The notes below the pieces were generated by a model. It saw only the letters and a list, made by a program, of their open reading frames with translations, searched no databases and was not told the DNA's origin. From assembly GCA_964035575.1 (NCBI GenBank), contig OZ037846.1, positions 151,501-215,500 on the forward strand: a stretch of 64,000 nucleotides of DNA, written 5' to 3'. The translations under genes and the position numbers were made by a program. Source of the stretch: Rhynchopus sp. YZ270_cl-10. Its lineage: Eukaryota; Euglenozoa; Diplonemea; Diplonemida; Diplonemidae. How positions within the stretch are numbered: position 1 is the stretch's first letter; the number at the start of each line of letters is the position of its first letter. This document shows positions 1 through 9,766 of the stretch, in pieces.

Positions 1-57
1 TGGGCTATTCGCGACGACGAGTCCTGGTAGTGAAATGAGCAACCTATGGTATGCAAC
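1..57. repeat. Inner part of the left terminal inverted repeat of the MULE
   Basis: This stretch is the reverse complement of 7339-7395 except for one extra three-base CGA unit. The two sides then diverge after about 57 bases. The outer part of this terminal repeat must lie left of the window. Confidence 0.85.
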
Positions 58-121
58 TTTTCCTCCTCACTCCTCCTCCTCACCCTCCGCACGTTAACTT
101 TAAATAGTGTTTTGCCAACAG

Positions 122-429
122 TCCACCTTGTCACATAATCCGGATTATTGTCGGTAATCAGGATTATTGACTATTTTCTAAGGTGAGCCTCTGTAATAAC
201 TAGACTCTCAAATTTTTTTTTGGTCACACCCCAAAAGTGTCCAATTTTGCAATTCCAGCTAGAATTGGGCAGTTTTGAGAATTTCTGGGCGTCTAAGATG
301 CGTTTTTGCGGTTTTTTCCCACCAAAACACAAGTAATCCACCTTGTCACATAATCCGGATTATTGTCGGTAATCAGGATTATTGACTAATTTTGCCTTCT
401 AAGGAGAGCCTCTGTACTAACTCGACTTC
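122..429 (+). repeat. Pair of 90-bp direct repeats with a palindromic core, 5' of the transposase
   Basis: 122-213 and 337-429 are near-identical direct repeats. Each carries the perfect 14-base palindrome ATAATCCGGATTAT (135-148 and 350-363) followed by a second partial copy (GGTAATCAGGATTATTGA). They stand 320-630 bases before the transposase start, so they could be promoter or transposase-binding elements. That role is inferred only from position. A further pair of 28-base direct repeats lies at 621-648 and 693-720, and an A-rich tract of AAAAC/AAAAAC units at 441-495. Confidence 0.7.
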
Positions 430-745
430 TATTCAAAAAAGCGAAACGAAAACGAAAACAAAAACAAAAACGAAAACAAAAACAAAAACAAAAATAGCGA
501 CCTTGTACGACAACTTTTTCTTCACCTCATGATCTCCTTCTGCGGGACGATTCGACGCCTTCAGGTGGTTCGGGTCCAGAAGTCTTGCGTCCCAGTAGAA
601 CGCGATGCCAGATTCTAAAAATACAACGATCATAACACAACCAAACCATCTCTTCGTATGTTGACATACATGACCGCCTAGAGCGAGACTTGATACAACG
701 ATCATAACACAACCAAACCAACGAGAGCGAGACTCAACGTTACCC

Positions 746-3694
746 ATGAAGTGTGCAGACAGAAGCTTACGATTAATCCTCTACTCACCCTCCTTACCCT
801 CCCCATCTCCAGCATTCATTAAAAACAACACAATAATGCCCGCGTCTTTGTCAGACTTGGTGCAACTCAAGGAGCTATTTGATGCTGGAATACTCTCTGC
901 TCCTGAGTATGACTCGATGAAGAGCGAGTGTCTGGAGGGGCTGAGGCAGTCATACAGACACGGATTCATGCATGCGCCCGTACCGTCTTATCCTCCCTCT
1001 CAGGCCTCCTTCTACAGTCCCAACGTCCCATCATCGACAATACCACATACGGCAGCACCTACAGCATCATCAACAGCAGCACCTACAGTAGCACGTACAG
1101 CAGCACGTACAGCAGGACGTACAGCAGCACGTACATCATCATCAACAGCAGCACCTACAGCAGCACCTACAGCAGCACCTACAGCATCACCAACATCATC
1201 ACCAACAGCAGCACCTACTCCAACAGCTCCAACAGCACCTGCAGACACCACGTGCCCCCTATTAAGGGCATACCTCCCGGGAACGGAGCACCGCGACCTC
1301 ACTGAGGTTAAAGACCTCCTCACGAAGCATGGATTGGCGAGAGGGTGGGGTGTAAAAACCTCGAGGCGTGAGGGGGGGTACGGCACGTGGGTCTGCACTG
1401 ACCCGGCGTGCAACTGGAAAGCCACCGCAGGTCCCTCAAAGACCGGCGGGGTTAAGGTGAACAAGGTGGGAGTACACACCTGCACCTCCAGTGCCGCCGG
1501 AGCCACCTCCTACGGGACAAGCAAGGTGCTCGCCCAGGAGAACGTCGGCATGTTGTCTGCCATGTCTGCGAACGATGCAAAGATGTCACTGAAGTCGGAC
1601 CTGGGGGTGTCTGTGAGCCGCAGCACCGTCCAGCGCGCGAGGTGTGGCGCCGTGGAGGTCGCGAACGGCTGCATGGACGAGGAGTTCAGCAAATTCGCAG
1701 ATTACCTGAAGCGCCTGAGCGATGCAAACCCCGGCACCTACAGCAGCTACGAGAAGGAGAACAGGGCACCTGAAGGGAGCCCCCCAGTGGAGCACTTCCG
1801 CCGCTCCTTTGTCGCTCTCCCCGAGGCTATCCGGGCGTTCCGCCTCTGCCTCCCCATCGTGTTCCTAGATGGGTGTCATTTGACGGGGCACTATGTGGGC
1901 ATGCTGCTCATTGCTGTGGCGAAAGACGCCAACAGCAACATCGTCCCCTTGGCGGTGACGATGTGCCCGATGGAGGACACCGCCAACTGGGGGTACTTCG
2001 CCACGCACTTCAACCGTGCGTTTGGCCAGCTGCGGGGGGAGACGATCCTGTCCGACAGGCTGAAGGGCTTAGGAACGGAGCTGGATGCTGCGTTTCCGGA
2101 CTGTTGCTGTGTGGCGTGCGTGAAGCACCTGGCGGGGAACATGTCCGGGGGAGCGTCGTCTGTCGGGAAGAGAGATGTGGTGCTGAACGCCACGTTCAGA
2201 TTGGCGAAGGAGAAGACGGTGCAGGGGCTCGCAAGTGCGATTCGTGAGGAGAGCAGTGCGCATTCGCGGCTGAGCACAGCGTTGACAGCTGTGAAGGATA
2301 AGTGGGCTGACTGCCACTTGTCGGGGTACCGTTGCGACGAATACACCCAGAACGCAAGCGAGAGTGTGAACGCTGCGTTGCTGGACGCAAGGGGTAAGGG
2401 CATCATCACCCTGCACGTCACCTGGAGGAGGCTGACGATGACGTGGTTCGCCGAGAGGTCCGCGAAGCTGGCCTCCCTCCCCATTCCCAACGGCCTGTTC
2501 AAAATTGTGAACACCGTGTTCAGGGGACGTGTGCAGGACTCTGTGGAGAAAGCTCGTACGCTGGTGCGCACACCGACGCAAGACGATAACGTTGTTGAGG
2601 TCCTTGCAAACGGAGATCACTTTACTGTCAACACCGTCGAACTCACGTGCACGTGCCGTCGCCCCTCCTTGGAAGGCATCCCCTGCTCCCACCTCATTTG
2701 TGCCTCGGACGATTCCGTCCTCGATTGTGTCGCGCCGTTCCTGAAGGATGAAGCATTGAGGGGCATCTACATCGCAGTGCCCGAAGCGACGACCATGCCG
2801 GAGGACCTCACTGACCTCCACGCTTCCGGCTTGCTTCCGATGATGTGCGACACCAACCCCCGCGGTAGACCGGCACGCATACAATGCAACGGGGATAAGA
2901 AGAAGCAGTGTTCGCGCTGCGGTGGGGTGGGTCACGCTGCGACGTACCGGGGGCAGGTGAGGTGCAAGCGTCCAATACCCGACGAATGGGTGCAGGAGTG
3001 CAGTAGGCGCAAGAGGATGAAGGGGGGCTCAGGGAAACGTGTGCAGGAGGTTTCGAGCGGTGCGCCAGTCGAGGTTTTGGCACATGATGTGCGAGTTCCC
3101 ATCTCGCTTCACGTGGCTTCTGGAGAAGGCAGGGTGGAAGGGGAGTGCGGATGGGCTGCGACGAACTGGATCTTGGACTTCCACAAAGAAGCCAGGGTGC
3201 CATATTCTGTTGCAATGCATGCACAGTCTATGCTACAAACTGTGATGAGTAGTTTTGATGCCGCCGAAACCTGCGAGAACCAGCAGGGGGGGGGTTACTT
3301 CACCTACAATACTGTGAGTAACCTCTGCTTGAGTCGCGGAATTCTCCTGAGGCACTGGGGCAAGGAGAGCTTCGAGGATGGTGAGGGGAAGGATATTGTC
3401 CTGCTCGGCCCCCCACTGGACCTCAGCGACACCCACTGGGTTGTTGCGAAGAAGGTGGACGGGGTGCGTGGATACGTCGTCTGGGACACAGACGCAAAAG
3501 AGCGTCCATTTGCCACTCTTAAGGACGTCAATGCTGAGTACACCCCGCAGTACCAGCCGTTTAGGGTGAATACGCTTCTCTCCCTGAGTGCTGCACTTCT
3601 CCGGCAAGAAGCAAAGCAAAGAAAGGTGTCGCCAAACGGCAAGATGGCGGTAATTGCTAGGCGAATCCGCGCAAAAGCAAATACTCAAATCTGA
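746..3694 (+). CDS. MULE transposase with a C-terminal Josephin-like domain
   Basis: DDE transposase of the Mutator/MULE type. The first ATG is at 746 (982 aa); a second at 836 (residue 31) gives an equally plausible start just before the first domain. In order: a SHOCT-like short helix motif (about 36-66); an Ala/Pro/Thr-rich linker (90-165); a CX4CX21HXC zinc module (about 200-255, WRKY/FLYWCH type) for DNA binding; the catalytic core with Asp375 (FLDGCH), Asp437 (LSDRL), the MULE CxxH motif (CVKH, about 457) and Glu539 (SESVN); a SWIM zinc finger (Cys635, Cys637, Cys647, His649); a zinc knuckle (about 722-740). The last 180 residues are unusual for a MULE: Cys801 in GECGWAA, His897 in DTHWV and Asp914/916 in VWDTD, with a GYFTYNTVSNL segment between, resemble the Josephin/papain-like C-H-D layout. 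Host nucleus is the expected site. No intron is seen. Transposase assignment is firm; the protease fold is inferred from motif order alone. Confidence 0.92.
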   Translation: MKCADRSLRLILYSPSLPSPSPAFIKNNTIMPASLSDLVQLKELFDAGILSAPEYDSMKSECLEGLRQSYRHGFMHAPVPSYPPSQASFYSPNVPSSTIPHTAAPTASSTAAPTVARTAARTAGRTAARTSSSTAAPTAAPTAAPTASPTSSPTAAPTPTAPTAPADTTCPLLRAYLPGTEHRDLTEVKDLLTKHGLARGWGVKTSRREGGYGTWVCTDPACNWKATAGPSKTGGVKVNKVGVHTCTSSAAGATSYGTSKVLAQENVGMLSAMSANDAKMSLKSDLGVSVSRSTVQRARCGAVEVANGCMDEEFSKFADYLKRLSDANPGTYSSYEKENRAPEGSPPVEHFRRSFVALPEAIRAFRLCLPIVFLDGCHLTGHYVGMLLIAVAKDANSNIVPLAVTMCPMEDTANWGYFATHFNRAFGQLRGETILSDRLKGLGTELDAAFPDCCCVACVKHLAGNMSGGASSVGKRDVVLNATFRLAKEKTVQGLASAIREESSAHSRLSTALTAVKDKWADCHLSGYRCDEYTQNASESVNAALLDARGKGIITLHVTWRRLTMTWFAERSAKLASLPIPNGLFKIVNTVFRGRVQDSVEKARTLVRTPTQDDNVVEVLANGDHFTVNTVELTCTCRRPSLEGIPCSHLICASDDSVLDCVAPFLKDEALRGIYIAVPEATTMPEDLTDLHASGLLPMMCDTNPRGRPARIQCNGDKKKQCSRCGGVGHAATYRGQVRCKRPIPDEWVQECSRRKRMKGGSGKRVQEVSSGAPVEVLAHDVRVPISLHVASGEGRVEGECGWAATNWILDFHKEARVPYSVAMHAQSMLQTVMSSFDAAETCENQQGGGYFTYNTVSNLCLSRGILLRHWGKESFEDGEGKDIVLLGPPLDLSDTHWVVAKKVDGVRGYVVWDTDAKERPFATLKDVNAEYTPQYQPFRVNTLLSLSAALLRQEAKQRKVSPNGKMAVIARRIRAKANTQI

Positions 3695-4482
3695 TTTGAT
3701 TTTTTAGACGTTTTAACACTTGTTTTTTTCCCCCTTCTTCCCTTTTCTTTTCCCCCACCCCTTTTCTTTAGATACCTGTTTTGTTTAGCTATTCGCTGAA
3801 CTGCATCAAGCCCACACACAGAATTGCTGTGAGTGACGCAAGGACCCGTGAGTAAGATGATGCGTTTGGGAATTTCTGAATTTCATTCCCTTCCCAGCCC
3901 CTCCCCTACGAGTTCCTATGAGTGACCGCTACTGGCGTTAATTCCCTTTCAAAAAAGAACTAAAAAGACGCTTGTTATGAGTAACTGGAACACTAAGTAA
4001 CACCACACTGACTGGACAGTCTGTTTTCTCCCCTGCCTCTCCCGTGTTTATACTCATTTCCCCCCAATTGTCACTGCACCTAATACCTGTATGACAACAA
4101 TCCATCTCTAGTTTTGTTCACTTTTGTGCCTCGTTAGAACTAACGGCACTGTACAGATTGTAAGACGTCTGGCCCTCGCTTCGCTCGGACCAAGCGCTTT
4201 TCATGTGCATAGTAAATATACCCCCCTCATCTTGTCCAGTTTGATGTGGAAAACAAAAAAGGCGTGTCATGGGCAAAGTTCATACATCATTACAAAAGTG
4301 ACCCCACTCCCCCTTGTTTTTCACCCACCATGATCCCGCGACCTGCGCACCCCCCCCTACCAGCCCCTCAGACCCCCTGTTTTTAATTAACCCGCATTCC
4401 GTTTTTCAACACTCTCAACTCTCAGGTATCGCGAACCGAAACATGTACGAAAAGGAAACCGGAAACAGACGTCGCAGAAAAA
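3695..4482. other. Transposon spacer with no gene
   Basis: No credible coding frame. A run of T and C follows the transposase stop (3713-3770), which may serve in RNA 3'-end formation or splicing. A small hairpin with the GCTTCGC core stands at 4171-4190. From 4425 on, the sequence resembles 50260-50300 in the intronic MULE copy. Confidence 0.6.
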
Positions 4483-7356
4483 TCAGCAACCTACGGTATG
4501 GAGCTTTTTTTCCATGCAACTGAATTTCCTCGTGTCCAGGACACCCCACTTTCCGAGCAAAATTAAATAATGACACAAATGGGAGGGGAAAACCCTCTGA
4601 CCTTTATCATCACTCTAAAAAACTCTCAGGTACCGCACCGCAGTACCGCACCACGATCCGAGACCCGTACAGAACAGAGACCAGAAAAAAGACGTCCGCA
4701 CCCAAACGCGACTCCTCATAGAACACGACGTAGTAGTAACAAAAAAAAAAAATACCGATTACTGCAAAGCCTTTGGGCGACATTGTACAGGTCCTACATC
4801 ATGTACGTAAAATTGTCGATACAACCAAAGAAAAGCATAGTGGTGCACCCTCGGGTGTCTGCACTACTGCAACAACTATTTCTATAGCTACAGTTTCCCC
4901 ACCTCTACCTTTAACTTTTTATACGAGGATGTAATTCTCCGGGATTACTCCGCGATTGTCGTCACAACAAAAAAGTCCAGAGGACTTGTTGGTCGCCTTA
5001 CTCATTTGGATCAACGGTATGTATATGCTACTCATTACAATGTTAGCCACTTCTATTGCCAGACACCGGGGCAAATAGTAAGTGCAAGAAAACTGCTTTT
5101 TGGAACCAGGAAAACATGATGGACACTCCACTCCACGTGCGGACATGTTTGGCACTTCTGCATGCGTGCAGTATCCAAATGTGTCCCCGTGGGAACAAAG
5201 TGATAAAGATGTGTCCACTGTGTACAGGGAAAAAACTTTGCGCTCCCCCGGACAGTGCACAATTCAACCCCTTGTGGGTGGTCTTGTTGCCTTTTGGAAC
5301 AACAACAATTTTTCCACGTTGTTGCATTTTGGCCAGGCATGCTCTTGAAAGCATGACAATTTGATTGCGTATGGACAAAGCAAATAACCAAGTATGAATT
5401 CTGAGTTGAAATGTGAGAGATGTTGTGGGAAGGGGAGTTCGCTCCTTTCAACGATGACCTCGTTGTTCTTCAATAGGCATGTCTTAACCGACCACATAAA
5501 TAAAATTGTGCCGGCCTCGAAGGATTCTAAGCAAACCCGCGTGGTAGCTAAACACTGACTCTCTCTCAATTCAACAAAGAAGGAATACTTGGTAATTTGT
5601 GGAGCACCCGTGCATGAAAATTGTAAAACTTTGCGCCCCACGTTGCCCCAGAACACGGCTTCCTTTGTAACCGGTTCTGGCCCAACGTGGACTGCCTGTT
5701 CACCCTTTCCGGGTGGCTGGTGGTTTCTGGCATCAATTTTTGGGCTCCGGCTCGGTTAGGCATTTTAGGGCAATAAAACAAGTCATACCACATGGGGCCC
5801 CAAGAGTGCCCCAGCCAAAGTGGCCTGACTTGTTGCCCTAAAATAAGTTCAGACTTGCCCAAAAAAAGTTCAGACTTGCCCTAAAAAAAGTGTTTGCCCT
5901 AAAAATAAGTTCAGACTTGCCCTAAAAACACTTTTAGGGCAAGTCTGAACTTATTTCGGGCAAGTCTGAACTTATTTCGGGCAAGTCTGAACTTATTTTA
6001 GGGCAACAAGTCAGGCCACTTTGGCTGGGGCACTCTTGGGGCCCCATGTGGTATGACTTGTTTTATTGCCCTAAAATGCCTAACCGAGCCGGAGCCCAAA
6101 AATTGATGCCAGAAACCACCAGCCACCCGGAAAGGGTGAACAGGCAGTCCACGTTGGGCCAGAACCGGTTACAAAGGAAGCCGTGTTCTGGGGCAACGTG
6201 GGGCGCAAAGTTTTACAATTTTCATGCACGGGTGCTCCACAAATTACCAAGTATTCCTTCTTTGTTGAATTGAGAGAGAGTCAGTGTTTAGCTACCACGC
6301 GGGTTTGCTTAGAATCCTTCGAGGCCGGCACAATTTTATTTATGTGGTCGGTTAAGACATGCCTATTGAAGAACAACGAGGTCATCGTTGAAAGGAGCGA
6401 ACTCCCCTTCCCACAACATCTCTCACATTTCAACTCAGAATTCATACTTGGTTATTTGCTTTGTCCATACGCAATCAAATTGTCATGCTTTCAAGAGCAT
6501 GCCTGGCCAAAATGCAACAACGTGGAAAAATTGTTGTTGTTCCAAAAGGCAACAAGACCACCCACAAGGGGTTGAATTGTGCACTGTCCGGGGGAGCGCA
6601 AAGTTTTTTCCCTGTACACAGTGGACACATCTTTATCACTTTGTTCCCACGGGGACACATTTGGATACTGCACGCATGCAGAAGTGCCAAACATGTCCGC
6701 ACGTGGAGTGGAGTGTCCATCATGTTTTCCTGGTTCCAAAAAGCAGTTTTCTTGCACTTACTATTTGCCCCGGTGTCTGGCAATAGAAGTGGCTAACATT
6801 GTAATGAGTAGCATATACATACCGTTGATCCAAATGAGTAAGGCGACCAACAAGTCCTCTGGACTTTTTTGTTGTGACGACAATCGCGGAGTAATCCCGG
6901 AGAATTACATCCTCGTATAAAAAGTTAAAGGTAGAGGTGGGGAAACTGTAGCTATAGAAATAGTTGTTGCAGTAGTGCAGACACCCGAGGGTGCACCACT
7001 ATGCTTTTCTTTGGTTGTATCGACAATTTTACGTACATGATGTAGGACCTGTACAATGTCGCCCAAAGGCTTTGTACTTACTGCAGTAATCGGTATTTTT
7101 TTTTTGTTACTACTACGTCGTGTTCTATGAGGAGTCGCGTTTGGGTGCGGAAGTCTTTTTTCTGGTCTCTGTTCTGTACGGGTCTCGGATCGTGGTGCGG
7201 TACTGCGGTGCGGTACCTGAGAGTTTTTTAGAGTGATGATAAAGGTCAGAGGGTTTTCCCCTCCCATTTGTGTCATTATTTAATTTTGCTCGGAAAGTGG
7301 GGTGTCCTGGACACGAGGAAATTCAGTTGCATGGAAAAAAAGCTCCATACCATAGG
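4483..7356. repeat. Near-perfect 2.9 kb palindrome inside the MULE
   Basis: The left arm (4483-5919) and right arm (5920-7356) are inverted copies about a centre at 5919.5. Positions pair as x and 11839-x without any indel from about 4919 to 6920, with only a few small differences further out. The centre (5829-6008) consists of the same TTCAGACTTGCCC words that fill the MULE ends. Each arm is also homologous to 50250-51730 of the intronic MULE, so the palindrome looks like two short MULE copies fused head to head. Arms this similar imply recent origin or active homogenisation. Confidence 0.93.
6084..6920 (+). other. Long open frame in the palindrome arm, with one TGA
   Basis: One frame stays open from 6084 to a TAA at 6918-6920, apart from a single TGA at 6573-6575; the mirror copy lies at 4919-5755 on the minus strand. 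There is no convincing ATG at its start. The translation is Cys-rich in its second half (for example VECPSCFPG) and shows no family that I recognise. It may be the remnant of a second transposon gene. Possible coding traces in the related copy near 50897-51124 (minus strand) are weak. Confidence 0.35.
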
Positions 7357-7659
7357 TTGCTCATTTCACTACCAGGACTCGTCGCGAATAGCCCATACGT
7401 GCCCTAAACAGAAACGCAAAAACGACGACCGCCGGGCTCTGTAACCCAAGAGCCCCCAGCTTGCCCAATAAATAAGTGCAGGGTTGCCCTAAAAAAGTTC
7501 AGACTTGCCCTAAAAAAAGTGTTTGCCCTAAAAATAAGTTCAGACTTGCCCGAAATAAGTTCAGACTTGCCCTAAAAACACTTTTAGGGCAAGTCTGAAC
7601 TTATTTCGGGCAAGTCTGAACTTTTTCAAAATAGGGTAGGGTAAATCTGACTATTTCCC
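7339..7659. repeat. Right terminal inverted repeat of the MULE
   Basis: 7339-7395 mirrors 1-57. 7401-7659 matches the reverse complement of 49508-49785, the left end of the intronic copy, including about six words of the type AAGTTCAGACTTGCCC in both orientations. Such subterminal arrays are candidate transposase-binding sites. Confidence 0.85.
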
Positions 7660-7870
7660 TAAAAAGTACTTTTTTTTTTTCCAGTGTTCTAAATTTTTTG
7701 TACAGAAAAAAAAAAAGTACTTTTTATTTTTTCTCTCCGTACAATTTTTGATGGAAAAATAAAAAGTACTTTTTTTTTTTTCAAGTACTTTTTTTTTTCC
7801 TGTACAATTTTGATGAAAAAAAAAAAAGTACTTTTTTTTTCGAAAAGTGAAAAAGTACTTTTTTTGACCA
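7660..7870. repeat. Array of AAAAGTACTTTT palindromes
   Basis: At least five copies of the self-complementary word AAAAGTACTTTT, separated by T- or A-runs and by CTGTACAATTTTGATG-like spacers. A further copy lies at 8752-8764. No coding content. Confidence 0.75.
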
Positions 7871-9147
7871 AAAAATATCACTTTTTTTATTTTCGGAAAT
7901 ATTGTCCCTCTGCACAAATCCTACAGCGACGTTGGAAATATGGGTTCTATATTTTCGGCTACTTTACAGCCAATTTTACATGTACCGGGTAATATTATAG
8001 TATTTGGCACAGAAATATTAGAATGTACACAAATCGTGGGTAAAATCCGAAATAGAAATATTATAATTTTTTCGGCCAAAAAAAAATTTTTTTTGACCGT
8101 GTCGCAGAGTGAAAAATCGACCGAAATTTTCGATTTTGGTGTTGCAAAATTTTTCGAAAATCCTGAAAAGTGCTCAAAAACACGTGAAAACACATGTATA
8201 GGAACCCCATATGGGCCCAGCATTGCCCAGGCTTGGTGAAAATTTTTCCTGCATGGGGGCCCTCCGGGCCCCCAGGAACCATTGCGACCCGATTGGTTCA
8301 CGTTACTGAAAAATTTGGTCCCTAAGACACACACGTGGTTAACATACCCCTGAAAAACACCCTACATCCACATAACGATCAACGTCCCAAAGTGACAAAG
8401 TGTTCCAGCTACCCCCATCCCCCACGTCGGTAAATATCATCATATAAATGAATTTGAACCCCTCTCCTTCCAGCACACCAACATACACATTTTGACACAC
8501 AAGATACAACTGAACCATAACAGGGGTTTTTTGACACACAGAATACGAGCGGATTTGTGCGTCGGGACAATATTACCGAAAATGAAAATATGAATTTTCT
8601 GGAAATATAGCACCATATTTCCTTCGGTACCCCCAATGCTGCTTCGGTCGACGATTTCCCTCGCCTTCGGCTCGGGAAATCGTATCCCTCAGCAGCATTG
8701 GGGGTACCTCAGGAAATATGAGTACTATATTTCCAGAAAAAATATACTAAAAAAAGTACTTTTCCGAACCGTGAATATTGGCAACCAAAAAAAAGAGCCA
8801 ATACTTACAATTACAAGAAAACCCCTAAAATCCGCCAATATTAGTTGGTCGCCCAGTTTCTTGTCCTACGGTATATCGAGACCGTCTAGGATTCGATAGA
8901 AGGAAAAATCCGACTTCGACGGTCGCCAACTGCTCTTAGGAGAAGATTATTTTCGTTGAACGCAGCCAAAAAAAATATAAAAAAAAACATGTGTGAGATC
9001 TGAATTCCTCTTGCACACATCTGAAGGGGATAAGGGGAAAATGTTGTTGAAGGTGCAAAAATGCGTCCACGGACGAAAGGCACCATAGAAGAGAAGAGGT
9101 CAGGAGACAGAGTATAAAATGCATTTTGCATTTTTTGTTTTTTTTTT
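7871..9147. other. AT-rich spacer with two hairpins, no gene
   Basis: Low-complexity AT-rich sequence. It holds a short GC hairpin at 8253-8272 (GGGGGCCC-TCC-GGGCCCCC) and the long hairpin annotated at 8595-8740. No open frame with recognisable content. Confidence 0.6.
8595..8740. repeat. 146-bp foldback hairpin
   Basis: The two arms pair almost throughout: TTTTCTGGAAATATAG at 8595 with CTATATTTCCAGAAAA ending at 8740, then ATATTTCC, GGTACCCCCAATGCTGC and CGATTTCCC inward. The apex is CGCCTTCGGCT, giving a C(TTCG)G tetraloop, a very stable loop in RNA. Confidence 0.85.
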
Positions 9148-9195
9148 GAAAACTTGGTTGTATTCGTGTAGCCACCCTAGAGTGTGCTCCACTAT
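9148..9195 (+). repeat. Dispersed 48-bp repeat 'G', best copy
   Basis: Begins GAAAACTTGGTTGTATT after a T-run and ends TGTGCTCCACTAT, with TGTAGCCACCCTAGAG in the middle. Seven copies occur in the window: here, 12134-12182, 16328-16375, 30927-30974, 32840-32891 (minus), 35472-35513 and, diverged, 45089-45142. The function is unknown; the T-run on its 5' side is nearly constant. Confidence 0.8.
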
Positions 9196-9766
9196 TTTTT
9201 TTTTTTTGGTTTTCTTTGCAAAGAAAAGAGCTATGACACCCCTCACCTCCACCTGCACACGTTCGGGTGGGGAGTGAGGGACTTGGGGAGGGGGGATTCT
9301 TGGGGGAGGGAACACGACGACACTTGTCATACCAACACATGTTACAAAGCACAATAACAAGCACAAAAGAGTTAACGATAAATACTGCTTGTTATGTCAT
9401 TCGTTGAAGGACAAATGTCGTCGTGGATGAATGTCGCATCTTTCAGTCAAATAGCGAACACCCTTTTTTGGTGTAAAAACAAACCATTGAAACAAAACGA
9501 CGCGAAGCGCACAACACACAACACAACAGACAGCGCGCAGAAATACAATGAAAAGGGAAAAAACCCCCTCCATTTCTGCACACTGCACAACGGACGCAGT
9601 ACACAAAACAAAAAGCTTTGAAGGATGAATCCACGCATACATCACATCCATTTTTTTTCTTCTTTTTCTTCAAAAAAGTAAAAACGTTAATAAGATCTAA
9701 CCAAAAAGATAGGCGGTGGTTTTGGGGTAATGATTGTACCCACTTTCAATTCTTTGCCCACTCTGT
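9196..9766. other. Gene-free spacer 3' of the polygalacturonase gene
   Basis: AT-rich, with A- and T-runs. Nothing recognisable was seen. It would hold the 3' UTR of the polygalacturonase gene. Confidence 0.5.

Larger units (their letters stand above)
1..7659 (+). mobile_element. Autonomous MULE-type DNA transposon, left tip outside the window
   Basis: The right end at 7659 is set by comparison with the complete copy at 49508-51905: both end in the same terminal sequence (read inward GGG, two or three variable bases, then ATAGTCAG) followed by the same array of TTCAGACTTGCCC words. Bases 1-57 are an inverted repeat of 7339-7395, so about 264 bases of the left terminal repeat should lie before base 1. 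Inside are, in order, a promoter region with direct repeats, the transposase gene (836-3694), a spacer and a 2.9 kb palindrome. MULEs usually make 8-10 bp target duplications; the candidate right-hand one is the nine bases 7660-7668, which cannot be checked here because the left flank is missing. The element looks recent: the transposase frame is intact and the palindrome arms are almost identical. Confidence 0.8.

Noticed and set aside
1012-1506. Minus-strand Val/Gly/Ala-rich frame opposite the transposase
   Set aside because: It is the antisense reading of the Ala/Pro/Thr-rich linker codons. The plus-strand frame has the domain evidence.
5043-5862. Several overlapping short frames in the palindrome arms as separate genes
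   Set aside because: They overlap in multiple frames and strands and most begin without ATG. Only the longest frame is listed, with low confidence.
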